From Paenibacillus qinlingensis (GTDB taxonomy: Bacteria; Bacillota; Bacilli; Paenibacillales; NBRC-103111), in the NCBI RefSeq assembly GCF_013204845.1, contig NZ_JABMKY010000006.1, forward strand, positions 303,558 to 367,557: a stretch of 64,000 nucleotides of DNA. Reading direction: 5' to 3'. Positions 9,424-18,611 of this stretch are shown here, piece after piece. How positions within the stretch are numbered: the stretch's first letter is position 1; every line of letters begins with the position of its first letter. The notes below the pieces were generated by a model, which saw nothing but the letters and a program-made list of their open reading frames with translations, had not been told where the DNA came from and searched no databases. The position numbers were made by a program, and so were the translations under genes.

Positions 9424-9483
9424 TTTTAACAACGTAATTGGACAAAATAGACATTCCCTTTCTTAGGGGAAAACCGTCATAAT
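9424..9483 (+). promoter_or_regulatory. Putative activator site and -10 for the membrane AraC gene
   Basis: TTTTAACAACGTAATTGGAC at 9424-9443 resembles TTTTAACAATGAAATTGGAA upstream of the binding-protein gene. TTGGA to the CATAAT -10 (9478-9483) is 40 bp. No convincing -35 is seen, as expected for an activated promoter. Autoregulation by the adjacent regulator is inferred. Confidence 0.5.
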
Positions 9484-9604
9484 GGAGGAAGTCGTATTGC
9501 CAGAAATCCTCACTATACGGCTATTTAGTCTTATGTGAGAATAGAAAGTATGGGGAATGAACGGAATACTTACCTACGAGATGACACCCCAAAGGAGAGA
9601 CCGC

Positions 9605-11968
9605 ATGCCGATCAAAATTAATCTATGGAAGAAGCGCAAAAGTGTCATTTTTACATGGCTCATTTCGTACAGTGCTGTCTTTATTATTCCAATTCTTATG
9701 AGCTTAATTTTATATAGGGAATCCAGCGATACGTTGCGCGGTGAAATTCATCGAGCTAACGATACCATGCTCCAACAAGTGAGAGAAACGATAGATACTC
9801 AGATTGAGATGATGCAGCGGCTCAGTATGGAGCTGACCTGGAATACAAGAGTTCAGAGCTTGATCTATACACGATTGTCCAGCAGTGACGAACAATATAC
9901 GGCGTATCAAGTTGCAAAAGAGTTTCAAATGTATCAAACTTCCTATGCCTCTGTGGATCAATTTTATGTCACGTGGGAGGGGGAGAATACCGTTCTGCTG
10001 CCTGGGAGTACCCGGGATTATCAAGCGGGCTTCGAAACCATTCATGAGACAGGTATAATCAGTTACGCCGATTGGTTGAAGTTGGTGAAGCAGAATAGGA
10101 GCACGACCTTTACGATGCTGCCTCGCAAAGATAATATGTATTCGAAGCAAGCGTTGGCGCTTATTACTCGTCTACCTGCTGGGGCGATCAGCAGACCGAC
10201 GGGGTCAGTCGTTGTTATGGCGGACGTGGAACGATTCAATAAAGCGATTGCCAAAGTGCAATCGTTTAGCGGCGGGGACGTGTACCTGCTGGATGAAGCG
10301 CACCACGTATTGCTGTCCAATACAAGTACCAGCCTGCCAGCCTCAATTCTGGATCAACTAGGTGCGAGGGAAAGTGGTGTTATTTATAATAAAACGAGTG
10401 ACGAGCAATCGGAGATCTATTATCTCCATTCCGAAGTCTCTAATCTCACTTACATATCGGTTATTCCAAGCAAATTGTATTGGCAAAAAGCTGAATATGT
10501 CCGCAACGTGATGTACGTTAGCGTCGCGATTAGTCTCGTCGGGGCAGCTATCTTAACGCTCTTCTTCATGCGCAGGAATTACTCACCTATACAGCGATTA
10601 GTGCAAGTGCTAGCCGGTGCAGAGGCGGCAAGGGGCAATGGAACCAAACAAGAAGGGAATGAGCTCAGCTTCATTCACCGAGCCCTCTCCGATACCCTTA
10701 GTGAGAAAGAAGCGATACGGGTTCAGTTGCAGCAACAGCATAATATGCTGCGTTCCAACATGCTCGCACGACTGCTTAAAGGTCGGCTGGACGGACCTAT
10801 TCCGCTCCAAGAGGCGCTGATATCACATCAAATTGAGCTGCTTTCCGACCATTTTGCTGTCTTATTATTTTTCATGGAATCGCCTGAAGACGTCAATATC
10901 AGCATTTCTTCTATTGGGCAACATGAGAAAAGCAGGTTGGCACAGTTCATTTTGACGAATGTGGTGGAAGAATTGGTAGGTATGCGCGGACATCGCGGGT
11001 ACGTAGCGGAAGTTGGCGATATGTTGGCTTGCATTGTGAATTTCGCAGAAGACGACGAGGAAGGTCGTATGCAACAACTCGTTTCGATCTCTGAAGAGGC
11101 GCAACAGTTTTTATTGGAGCGATACCGGATGCAACTCACGTTATCCATTTCGAGAGTACAAGCAACGATTGCTGGCATTTCGCAAGCGTATCAAGAAGCG
11201 CTCGATGCTATGGAATATAAGCTTATTCTGGGTAAGCAGAAGATTATCGCCTATGATCAGCTACATAAGGAACCTATAACGGGTTACTACTACCCTTTGC
11301 AGATTGAGCAGCGATTGATGAATTTTATTAAAATAGGCGATTTGGATCGCGCAAGAGAAGTGCTCGACGAGGTGATTGAGCGTAATTACGGCAAATCGGT
11401 GACCTCCGTGACGTTGGTTCGTACGTTAATGTTTAATTTAATCTCCACGATGATGAAAACGATTCATGAACTTGGGGAAGTGGATGAAAGCTTCCTAGCC
11501 CAGCATCCGAATTGGATGGAGACGATGGCCAACAGCGATACGGTGAAGGAAATGGTTGAGCAGCTTAATCTGCTATTGGAAGATGTGTGTGAATACACGG
11601 CTGCCAAACTGGACGTAAGCATTATTAAGGGGCGTTCGGAATCGCTGCGGGAATTGATTTTTAAAGTAAATGTCTATGTAGAAACGCATTATCAGGAGAT
11701 GGATTTAAATGTAGGGATGCTGGGAGAGCAGTTTCAATTGAAAGCGAGCTACCTGTCAAAGCTTTACAAGGAACAAACAGGCGAGGGGCTGCTCGATTAT
11801 ATTAACCGCGTTCGCATTGAGCAGGCCAAAGCGCTTCTGGGCTTCACGGATCAAGCGATTGTGGAAATTGGTAAGCAAGTTGGATTTAATGAAGCGGCGA
11901 CGTTTATCCGTGTATTTAAAAAGTTCGAAGGCATTACGCCCGGTAAATTTCGCGAGTTGCGGGGGTAA
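9605..11968 (+). CDS. Membrane-anchored AraC-family transcriptional regulator (YesN-like one-component sensor)
   Basis: 787 residues. ATG 9605 is chosen because AAAGGAGA lies 7 nt upstream; an in-frame ATG at 9557 has no good ribosome site. There is one transmembrane helix near the N-terminus (~17-39), a ~260-residue extracytoplasmic sensor region, a second helix (~300-325, ISLVGAAILTLFFM), a cytoplasmic linker and a C-terminal AraC helix-turn-helix (~690-787, with LKASYLSKLYKEQTGEGL and PGKFREL). Such proteins sense a ligand outside or at the membrane and activate nearby transport genes. It lies between the surface PL8 lyase and its own importer, so it most likely induces the 12169-16944 operon. 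The motif shared by its own promoter and that of the binding protein supports this. No phosphoacceptor domain is present. Confidence 0.9.
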   Translation: MPIKINLWKKRKSVIFTWLISYSAVFIIPILMSLILYRESSDTLRGEIHRANDTMLQQVRETIDTQIEMMQRLSMELTWNTRVQSLIYTRLSSSDEQYTAYQVAKEFQMYQTSYASVDQFYVTWEGENTVLLPGSTRDYQAGFETIHETGIISYADWLKLVKQNRSTTFTMLPRKDNMYSKQALALITRLPAGAISRPTGSVVVMADVERFNKAIAKVQSFSGGDVYLLDEAHHVLLSNTSTSLPASILDQLGARESGVIYNKTSDEQSEIYYLHSEVSNLTYISVIPSKLYWQKAEYVRNVMYVSVAISLVGAAILTLFFMRRNYSPIQRLVQVLAGAEAARGNGTKQEGNELSFIHRALSDTLSEKEAIRVQLQQQHNMLRSNMLARLLKGRLDGPIPLQEALISHQIELLSDHFAVLLFFMESPEDVNISISSIGQHEKSRLAQFILTNVVEELVGMRGHRGYVAEVGDMLACIVNFAEDDEEGRMQQLVSISEEAQQFLLERYRMQLTLSISRVQATIAGISQAYQEALDAMEYKLILGKQKIIAYDQLHKEPITGYYYPLQIEQRLMNFIKIGDLDRAREVLDEVIERNYGKSVTSVTLVRTLMFNLISTMMKTIHELGEVDESFLAQHPNWMETMANSDTVKEMVEQLNLLLEDVCEYTAAKLDVSIIKGRSESLRELIFKVNVYVETHYQEMDLNVGMLGEQFQLKASYLSKLYKEQTGEGLLDYINRVRIEQAKALLGFTDQAIVEIGKQVGFNEAATFIRVFKKFEGITPGKFRELRG

Positions 11969-11998
11969 ACGGGCGGCCACGAGGTGGTTGCCCGTTTT
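11967..11998 (+). terminator. Terminator after the AraC gene
   Basis: AACGGGC...CCAC pairs with GTGG...GCCCGTT and is followed by TTTT; it overlaps the stop codon. Confidence 0.8.
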
Positions 11999-12047
11999 CC
12001 GTATTAAAATGAAATCCTATTGGCGGTTTTGTGTATGATTTAGCTTG

Positions 12048-12106
12048 TTTTAACAATGAAATTGGAACTTTTCGTTATATCTTTTCACGTTCCCAAGCGG
12101 CAATAT
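12048..12106 (+). promoter_or_regulatory. Putative activator site and -10 for importer 1
   Basis: TTTTAACAATGAAATTGGAA (12048-12067) matches the box before the AraC gene at 15 or more positions. TTGGA to CAATAT (12101-12106) is 39 bp, and the following GAAGG/GGAGG context aligns too. Confidence 0.5.
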
Positions 12107-12168
12107 GAAGGCTGTAAGGACCGAGGCGTTACATAAACGCTGTCATATGAATAGGGAGGTAAGCAGTT

Positions 12169-13806
12169 ATGAAAGTTACAAAAAAAATCGTAACATTGGC
12201 AACGTTGCTAACTTTATCAGGTTCCGTTATCGCGGGTTGTTCAAAGGAGGCGGCAACAGAACAACCAAAGGATGGGGCAAGTCCTACACCTGCGACAGCG
12301 ACAGGTACATTCAGCTATCCGATGAAAACGGATAAAACACTCACCTACTGGGCGGAACTCAATGGAAACATCGGCAGCGTGAAGCCGACTTTCCAAGAGG
12401 TACCTTTCTTCCAAGAGTGGCAGAAACGGACAGGCGTTAATTTGAAATTCATTCAACCACCTGCGAATCAGGCGAAGGAAGCATTGAATGTGTTGCTGGC
12501 TTCCGGCGAGCTTCCAGATATGATCGAGTACGTGTGGAGTTCAGGCTTTCCAGGTGGTCCAGAGAAGGCGATCAACGACGGCTATATCCTTAAACTGAAT
12601 GATGCGATGGATAAGTATGCGCCGAATTTAAAGAAATATTTGAAAGAACATCCTGAAGTCGATAAGCAAATTAAGACGGACAGCGGCAGCTATTACGCAT
12701 TTCCGTTCATTCGCGGAGACGATTTATTGAAAACGTACCAAGGGCCAATTATTCGTAAGGACTGGCTGGATGAGCTGGGACTCCCGATGCCGCAAACGAT
12801 GGATGATTGGTACAATGTGCTCAAAGCGTTCAAAGAGAAGAAAGGTGTTGCGGCCCCTCTTACCTTCTTAGGTATGCCAACTGCGCTATTTGGTCTGGAT
12901 GGCGGTGCGTTCACCGGGGCATTCGGGGTCATCAAGAACTTCTATCAAGAGGATGGAAAAATCAAATACGGCCCAATGGAGCCTGGCTATAAGCAATTTC
13001 TAGCTACGATGCAGAAGTGGTATGCTGAAGGTTTAATTGACAAAAACATAGCCACTGTAGATAGCAAGACGATGGACTCCAACATGACTTCAGGCAAAAG
13101 CGGTGCAACGGTATGGAATTCCGGTGCGGGCATCGGTAAATGGCAGCCGATCGTCAAGGAGAAAGAACCGAAAGCTCAGTTCGCTCCAGCCCCATATCCA
13201 GTTCTGAAGAGCGGTGACAAGCCCAAGTTCGGGCAAAAGGACTTTTCCTTTGTGACAACGGGCGGCGTTGCGATTACAGCCAACTCCAAGAATGTAGAAA
13301 CGGCCGTGCGTCTACTTGATTACGCGTATGGTGAAGAAGGGCACAACTTCTTTAACTTCGGGATCGAAGGCGTTAGCTATAAAATGGAAGGCGGCTATCC
13401 AACGTATACGGATTTGGTCATGAAGAATCCGGATAAGCTTGCTCCTGCGCAAGCGCTCGCGATGTATGCGCGCAGCGGCTACAACGGTCCTTTCGTTCAA
13501 GATAAGCGTTATATCGAGCAATATTTGACGATGCCAGAGCAAAAAGACGGGATTACTGTATGGTCGAAAACGGATGCAGAGAAATACTTATTGCCGCCAA
13601 TTACGCCTACACCGGATGAGAGTTCGGAATTTGCAACAATCATGAACGATGTCAAAACCTTAGTGGATGAAATGTCGTTGAAAATTATTTTGGGCTCAGA
13701 GCCGATCGATTCATTCGATAAGTATGTGGATAAAATTAAATCTCTGAAAATCGAACGTGCTATCGGGATTCAGAAAGCGGCACTTGATCGTTACAACAAG
13801 CGTTAA
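12169..13806 (+). CDS. Extracellular solute-binding lipoprotein of oligosaccharide ABC importer 1
   Basis: 545 residues with a lipoprotein signal (SGSVIAGC, Cys near residue 24) and a large type of family 1 solute-binding fold. AGGGAGG precedes the ATG. It would capture oligosaccharides outside the membrane for the two permeases encoded next. Between a PL8 lyase and GH88, the likely ligand is an unsaturated glycosaminoglycan-type di- or oligosaccharide, analogous to the Streptobacillus moniliformis Smon0121-0123 importer; the ligand is inferred from context. A stem-loop after the gene may raise its expression over the permeases. Confidence 0.9.
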   Translation: MKVTKKIVTLATLLTLSGSVIAGCSKEAATEQPKDGASPTPATATGTFSYPMKTDKTLTYWAELNGNIGSVKPTFQEVPFFQEWQKRTGVNLKFIQPPANQAKEALNVLLASGELPDMIEYVWSSGFPGGPEKAINDGYILKLNDAMDKYAPNLKKYLKEHPEVDKQIKTDSGSYYAFPFIRGDDLLKTYQGPIIRKDWLDELGLPMPQTMDDWYNVLKAFKEKKGVAAPLTFLGMPTALFGLDGGAFTGAFGVIKNFYQEDGKIKYGPMEPGYKQFLATMQKWYAEGLIDKNIATVDSKTMDSNMTSGKSGATVWNSGAGIGKWQPIVKEKEPKAQFAPAPYPVLKSGDKPKFGQKDFSFVTTGGVAITANSKNVETAVRLLDYAYGEEGHNFFNFGIEGVSYKMEGGYPTYTDLVMKNPDKLAPAQALAMYARSGYNGPFVQDKRYIEQYLTMPEQKDGITVWSKTDAEKYLLPPITPTPDESSEFATIMNDVKTLVDEMSLKIILGSEPIDSFDKYVDKIKSLKIERAIGIQKAALDRYNKR

Positions 13807-13817
13807 TCCAAAGCATA

Positions 13818-13851
13818 AGGAGAGGCGATGACTTCCATCAAAGCCTCTTCT
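13818..13851 (+). other. Intercistronic stem-loop between binding protein and permease genes
   Basis: AGGAGAGGC pairs with GCCTCTTCT across a 16-nt loop and has no T run. It looks like an mRNA 3'-stabilising hairpin rather than a full terminator. Confidence 0.5.
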
Positions 13852-13877
13852 CACCTATAAATAAAGGAGATCTGTGC

Positions 13878-14843
13878 ATGAACCGGAACCTGCAGACTAC
13901 TGCTGCCCCCGTTGCTCCGTCCCGTGCCGGTTCCTTACGTAGAACCGTTGCGAAAGATTTTATTACGAATAAATATTTGTATCTCATGATTCTGCCCGTA
14001 CTTGCTTATTATGTGTTGTTTCACTATGCGCCAATGTATGGAGCAATGATCGCCTTCAAAAATTACTCACCTATGAAAGGCATTCTAGACAGTCCTTGGG
14101 TTGGCTTTGCTCATTTCGAGAGCTTCTTTAACAGCTTCTACTTTTGGCGTATTTTTAAAAATACGATTCTCATCAGTTTGTACTCACTCCTGTTTGAATT
14201 TCCGATGCCGATTCTGCTCGCCCTGCTTCTGAATGAAGTGAAAAACAAAACCTTCAAAAAGACAGCACAGTCCATTACGTACATGCCTTATTTCATTTCG
14301 ATGATCGTCATCTGTGGGATGATTAAGGACTTTACGAACAGTGGCGGCTTTATTAATACATTTTTCGTTTCGGTTATGGGTACGGATGGTCAGGCGATGC
14401 TGCAAAAGCCGGAATTATTCCGTTCCCTCTATGTGATCTCGGATATTTGGCAACGAATCGGGTGGGAGTCCATTATTTATATGGCTGCCCTCACAAGTAT
14501 TGATCAGGAACAGTATGAGGCAGCGCGCATCGATGGTGCGTCTCGCATGCAGCAAATACGCAACATTACCCTGCCAGGTATATTGCCAGTCATTGTCATT
14601 ATGTTTATTCTGAGGTCTGGTAATTTGCTGAATGTCGGTTTTGAGAAAATTATTCTGTTGTACAATCCAGTTGTGTACGAGACTTCAGACGTCATTTCTT
14701 CCTTTGTGTATCGCAAAGGCTTGCTCGAATTTAACTGGAGTTACAGCTCGGCTGTCGGGTTGTTCAATTCTGTTTTGAATTTGTTGCTGTTGATAGCGGC
14801 AAACCGATTCAGTAAGAAGGTAACTGACAATAGTTTGTGGTAG
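13878..14843 (+). CDS. ABC sugar transporter permease, LplB type (importer 1)
   Basis: 321 residues, about six transmembrane helices after a short polar N-terminus. The family signature YAPMYGAMIAFKNYSP near residue 52 and an EAA loop (EAARIDGASRMQQIRNITLP) that docks the ATPase are visible. AAAGGAGA lies upstream of the ATG. It pairs with the next gene to form the membrane channel. No ATP-binding subunit is encoded nearby, so a shared MsmX-like ATPase elsewhere is expected. Confidence 0.93.
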   Translation: MNRNLQTTAAPVAPSRAGSLRRTVAKDFITNKYLYLMILPVLAYYVLFHYAPMYGAMIAFKNYSPMKGILDSPWVGFAHFESFFNSFYFWRIFKNTILISLYSLLFEFPMPILLALLLNEVKNKTFKKTAQSITYMPYFISMIVICGMIKDFTNSGGFINTFFVSVMGTDGQAMLQKPELFRSLYVISDIWQRIGWESIIYMAALTSIDQEQYEAARIDGASRMQQIRNITLPGILPVIVIMFILRSGNLLNVGFEKIILLYNPVVYETSDVISSFVYRKGLLEFNWSYSSAVGLFNSVLNLLLLIAANRFSKKVTDNSLW

Positions 14844-14897
14844 CTTGCTTAGCAGGTTGCAACTGGGTTTGATTTTAAGAAGAAAGGTAGTGCCCGG

Positions 14898-15776
14898 ATG
14901 TCTATCCAATCGAAGTGGGAAGAGCGGATCTTTAATGCCGTCATTTATACGCTGTTGACCTTACTAATGGCGGCCACGATTTACCCGCTGCTTCATGTGC
15001 TTTTCGCCTCTTTCAGCGACGCAGATCAAATTGTGTCTCACGAAGGGATATTATGGCGGCCGCTTGGTTTTAACTTGGAGGCGTATAAACTCGTTTTCTC
15101 CAATTCAGCGATTATCGTAGGTTATGGAAATACGTTGTTTATTGTTATCGTTGGTGTTGCTTTTAATCTACTTTTGACAGCGCTTGGCGCTTTCGTGCTT
15201 TCCCGCAAAAACGTATTCTGGAACAAATATATCATGTTTGCCATTTTATTCACGATGTTCTTCAGCGGTGGGTTGATCCCGATGTATCTGATTGTCAAAG
15301 GCGTGGGTTTGCTGGACTCTCTGTGGTCCGTGATCATTCCTTTTGCTGTTAGTACATTCAATCTCATCATCATGCGGACAGCATTCGCCTCCATTCCGGA
15401 TGCTTTGGAGGAGTCGGCGAAGATCGATGGAGCGAATCATTTTGTATTGTTATTCCGTATTATTATTCCTTTGTCCCTGCCTACGCTCGCTGTAATCGCA
15501 CTGTATTATGCAGTCGACAAATGGAACGGGTGGTTCTACGCCTCAATCTTTCTCAAGGACCGGGAGTTGTTTCCGCTGCAGATTATTTTGCGCGAGATTC
15601 TCATTTCAAATTCAACAGATAGTATGTCCTCTGGTACGGGGGGCGATATGTTTCAGATCGGGGAGACGATCAAGTACGCTACTATTGTCGTGGCGACCTT
15701 ACCTATCCTTTGTGTGTATCCGTTCCTGCAGCGTTTCTTCATTAAGGGCGTTATGGTCGGGGCTGTGAAAGGGTAG
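14898..15776 (+). CDS. ABC sugar transporter permease, LplC type (importer 1)
   Basis: 292 residues, six transmembrane helices. N-terminal ATIYPLLHVLFASFSD and the MFFSGGLIPMYL segment are typical of the second permease (YtcP/LplC family). The EAA loop reads EESAKIDGANHFVLLFRII, and the protein ends with the family-typical KGVMVGAVKG. It follows the LplB gene by 54 bp in one operon and precedes GH88. Confidence 0.93.
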   Translation: MSIQSKWEERIFNAVIYTLLTLLMAATIYPLLHVLFASFSDADQIVSHEGILWRPLGFNLEAYKLVFSNSAIIVGYGNTLFIVIVGVAFNLLLTALGAFVLSRKNVFWNKYIMFAILFTMFFSGGLIPMYLIVKGVGLLDSLWSVIIPFAVSTFNLIIMRTAFASIPDALEESAKIDGANHFVLLFRIIIPLSLPTLAVIALYYAVDKWNGWFYASIFLKDRELFPLQIILREILISNSTDSMSSGTGGDMFQIGETIKYATIVVATLPILCVYPFLQRFFIKGVMVGAVKG

Positions 15777-15807
15777 TTGTTTAATCCATTGAAAGGGGCG
15801 CTTGACG

Positions 15808-16944
15808 ATGTGGGTAGAAGCGTTAACGCATGCTGTAGAGAAAACACGGCGAAATATAGATAAATTTCAGAATCTTTTTCCGTGGACGGGACTTGATGGC
15901 GGCGCTTATAAAAGGAGTGATCACCAGGACTGGACCGAGGGTTTCTGGTCCGGCATGCTTTGGCTTAGCTATGAAGCGACTGGAGACCAGGCGTTCCGGG
16001 ATGCGGCGGTACGTACTGTGCACAGCTTCCGCAATCGACTTGATTCGTTCAAGGTGTTGGATCACCATGATATTGGCTTTCTCTATTTGCCTTCGGCGGT
16101 GGCGTGGTGGATGCTGGAAGGTAACGAAGAGGGAAAGATGCTGGGGTTAGAAGCAGCGGATGTACTTGTGAAAAGGTGGCGTCCTGCTGGAGGATACATT
16201 CAGGCTTGGGGACCTGCGGGCGATCCCCAAAATGGCGGCCGCATCATCATCGACTGCTTGCTGAACATTCCGCTTTTGTACTGGGCGTATGAAAAGACTG
16301 GCAATAAGATGTACTTGGAAGTTGCGCTTGCCCATGCCGAGAAGAGCCGTCGCTATCTGGTACGTGGGGATGATTCCTCGTACCATACGTTCTATTTTGA
16401 CCAGGAGAACGGTGAACCGGTTGGGGGCGGTACGCACCAGGGCTATAATGATGGCTCAACGTGGACGCGCGGACAGGCTTGGGGCATTTACGGATTTATT
16501 CTTTCGTATAAATATACGAAGAATCCGATGTATCTGGAAGTATCGCGCCGAATGGCCAATTATTTCATCTCGCGTCTTCCAGCGGATCAGGTGACGTATT
16601 GGGACTTTGATGTACCGATTGAAGCGGAAACGCCAAGGGACAGCTCAGCTACTGCGATTGCATGCTGCGGTATGTTGGAGCTCGTGGACTGCTTGCCGGA
16701 AGGAGATCCTGATCGAGAGCGATTCGAAAGAGCGGTGTTTCGCTGCATGAAGTCGCTGACGGAGAACTATTTGACGACCGATGATCCGGATGCAGAAGGC
16801 TTGCTGCGTCATGGTTCCTACCATGTAAGAGGAGGCATGTCACCGGATGACTTCGTCATCTGGGGGGATTACTTCTACATGGAGGCGTTAATGCGGCTTG
16901 TCCGTGGGGTTTCGGGGTATTGGTATGAAAGGGAATTGAATTAA
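15808..16944 (+). CDS. GH88 unsaturated glucuronyl hydrolase
   Basis: 378 residues, cytoplasmic (no signal peptide), (alpha/alpha)6-barrel type. ATG 15808 is preferred over TTG 15802 because of spacing to AAAGGGG. From this start, the Asp of DHHDIGF is residue 88 and the Asp of RIIIDCLLN is residue 149, the same numbers as the catalytic residues of Bacillus sp. GL1 UGL (377 residues), which also supports the start. NDGSTWTRGQAWGIYGF and WDFDVP are family motifs. The reaction is vinyl-ether hydration that releases the 4,5-unsaturated uronic acid from disaccharides made by lyases. It is the last gene of the importer 1 operon, so it would act on the imported products of the PL8 enzyme. Preference for sulfated or non-sulfated substrates cannot be read here. 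Confidence 0.95.
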   Translation: MWVEALTHAVEKTRRNIDKFQNLFPWTGLDGGAYKRSDHQDWTEGFWSGMLWLSYEATGDQAFRDAAVRTVHSFRNRLDSFKVLDHHDIGFLYLPSAVAWWMLEGNEEGKMLGLEAADVLVKRWRPAGGYIQAWGPAGDPQNGGRIIIDCLLNIPLLYWAYEKTGNKMYLEVALAHAEKSRRYLVRGDDSSYHTFYFDQENGEPVGGGTHQGYNDGSTWTRGQAWGIYGFILSYKYTKNPMYLEVSRRMANYFISRLPADQVTYWDFDVPIEAETPRDSSATAIACCGMLELVDCLPEGDPDRERFERAVFRCMKSLTENYLTTDDPDAEGLLRHGSYHVRGGMSPDDFVIWGDYFYMEALMRLVRGVSGYWYERELN

Positions 16945-16955
16945 TGTAGGAAGTG

Positions 16956-16993
16956 AAAGTCCGCTGTCTCCTGATCGGGAGGCAGCGGACTTT
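16956..16993. terminator. Bidirectional terminator between GH88 and GH4 genes
   Basis: AAAGTCCGCTG.CTCC pairs with GG..GGCAGCGGACTTT. The symmetrical A/T tails serve the two convergent genes, which end only 60 bp apart. Confidence 0.85.
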
Positions 16994-17003
16994 GTTTGCA
17001 TCA

Positions 17004-18440
17004 TTATCTTGCTGGATTGGAAACCAGCGATTTCAAGGAATCCTGCTGCGCTGTCGCATACCAACTGCTCGGTATGACGTCGCGTTCTAACTCCAGCAAC
17101 TCTTCAATGATACGATCAGCGTCGGCAATGGAATTGACCAACGGATCTGTCAACATAGCCCGTCTCAGCTTCTCGCGACTGCCTTCAACAACAGCTTCTG
17201 CTGTCAGTTCATGCGCATCCAGGACGAGTTCCTGCAAGCCACGAAGTCCCCGAGGCATGTCGCCAACTGGTAACGGTTTGATTCCATCCATTGATACTTC
17301 ACATAACAACTCTAAGAAAGCATCGTCATTCATATTGGGCACAGCACCTTGATTTGTAGTGTTAATATAGTAAGGTTTGCCCAAATCTCCGACCATATTC
17401 TCGATAATATCCGTCGCGTGATCGGGTCCGAAAGTGTCCATATACGATTGGATAGGGATTCTTCCCTCGATGAAGTCGTCGACTTGTTTCCACATGGCAT
17501 CATGCCGGATATAACGTGCTTCTGTTTCCCATATGGATAACGGAGCAATGGCATCCGGTGTACGACCGAGACCCTGCCAGAAGCGCAGATATTCTTTCGT
17601 GTGAGGCGTACATGTCGGTACATAACCGTAAATATCATATAATTGATAGCTTATGGCATCATTGTCCTTCGCTTTCGCGCCAGTATCCCCCCCAGCGGTT
17701 TCAGTTTCAGCAGATTGCTTCATGGAAGCTGCAATACGAGGCATGACATCGGCACCATCATAGTCCGCTTGGAGCATCCAAGTAAAATGATTGACGCCAG
17801 CAATGCGCAGATCGAAGCGACTGTCCATATCCGCCGTATATTCGCTTGGATCTGCTACGATTCCCGCACGCCAAGCATAGTTGATTTTCTTTCCTGGCAT
17901 ATGATGTCCATCGCATAAAGCGAAGCTCTTCAGCTTCGGCGCGTAACGGCTCAAGGCAATCCCGTGAACGGCGGATGGGTTAATGTAATTGATAACCCAC
18001 GCATCAGGGCATAATGCTTCGATGTCGCGCGCACAATCCATAATGACAGGGAGTTCCCGCATAGCCCTGAAAATACCACCTGGACCAATTGTGTCACCGG
18101 AGCACATCCGAATGCCGTATTTCTCCGAAATAGCGCAATCAATACCTCTATACTTAACCGTATCTTCGGCAAAGCTAAGTACGACGAAATCAGCACCTGG
18201 CAACACGTCTCTACGGTCGGTAGAACCTTCAATTACTAATTCTACTTGATTTTCTGCAGCGACCATTTTAGCTAAAGTCACCATCTTGTTCAATCGTTTC
18301 TCATCCGTATCCACCAAAGCAAGCGTGCCTTTGTTCAAGTATTCGGAATGCACCATTTGCCAGATGGACTGGCGACCGAAAAATAAACTTCCTGCTCCGA
18401 TTACGACAACCTTGGGTTTCTGAATCTGCGTAGTAGACAT
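17004..18440 (-). CDS. Glycoside hydrolase family 4 (alpha-galacturonidase/LplD-like)
   Basis: 478 residues. The start is set at 18440 (MSTTQIQKPK) because GGAGG lies 8 nt upstream; upstream codons of the same frame lack a ribosome site. The N-terminal Rossmann motif VIGAGSLFFG binds NAD(H). SGDTIGPGG, the CDGHHMPG metal-binding Cys/His motif and GVNHFTWM mark GH4, which uses an NAD-dependent redox-elimination mechanism with Mn(II). Among GH4 members the sequence looks closest to LplD-type alpha-galacturonidases; that subfamily call is a judgement, and an alpha-glucuronidase is possible. It is cytoplasmic and would remove a terminal alpha-linked uronic acid or hexose from imported fragments. 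It is divergent from an AraC regulator gene 171 bp away, its likely controller. Confidence 0.88.
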   Translation of the reverse strand: MSTTQIQKPKVVVIGAGSLFFGRQSIWQMVHSEYLNKGTLALVDTDEKRLNKMVTLAKMVAAENQVELVIEGSTDRRDVLPGADFVVLSFAEDTVKYRGIDCAISEKYGIRMCSGDTIGPGGIFRAMRELPVIMDCARDIEALCPDAWVINYINPSAVHGIALSRYAPKLKSFALCDGHHMPGKKINYAWRAGIVADPSEYTADMDSRFDLRIAGVNHFTWMLQADYDGADVMPRIAASMKQSAETETAGGDTGAKAKDNDAISYQLYDIYGYVPTCTPHTKEYLRFWQGLGRTPDAIAPLSIWETEARYIRHDAMWKQVDDFIEGRIPIQSYMDTFGPDHATDIIENMVGDLGKPYYINTTNQGAVPNMNDDAFLELLCEVSMDGIKPLPVGDMPRGLRGLQELVLDAHELTAEAVVEGSREKLRRAMLTDPLVNSIADADRIIEELLELERDVIPSSWYATAQQDSLKSLVSNPAR

Positions 18441-18611
18441 GATAATTTCCTCCATTTCAGGGTATGCCTTAATTATAAGAGAATAGATCAGAGAGGAAAT
18501 GCAGGAAAGTTCCACATAGATGTCAAATAGTATGATTTATAGCTTGTTAATTAATCAGTAAATATAAAGACTTAGGAATTTAACGTCAAAAAGTAAGGGG
18601 GAGATCACCCG
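18441..18611. promoter_or_regulatory. Divergent promoter region between GH4 and AraC genes
   Basis: 171 bp, AT-rich. A TATAAT on the minus strand (18472-18477) could be the GH4 -10; its -35 is poor. For the plus-strand gene, TATGAT at 18531 is a possible -10. No clear operator repeat was recognised. Confidence 0.4.
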
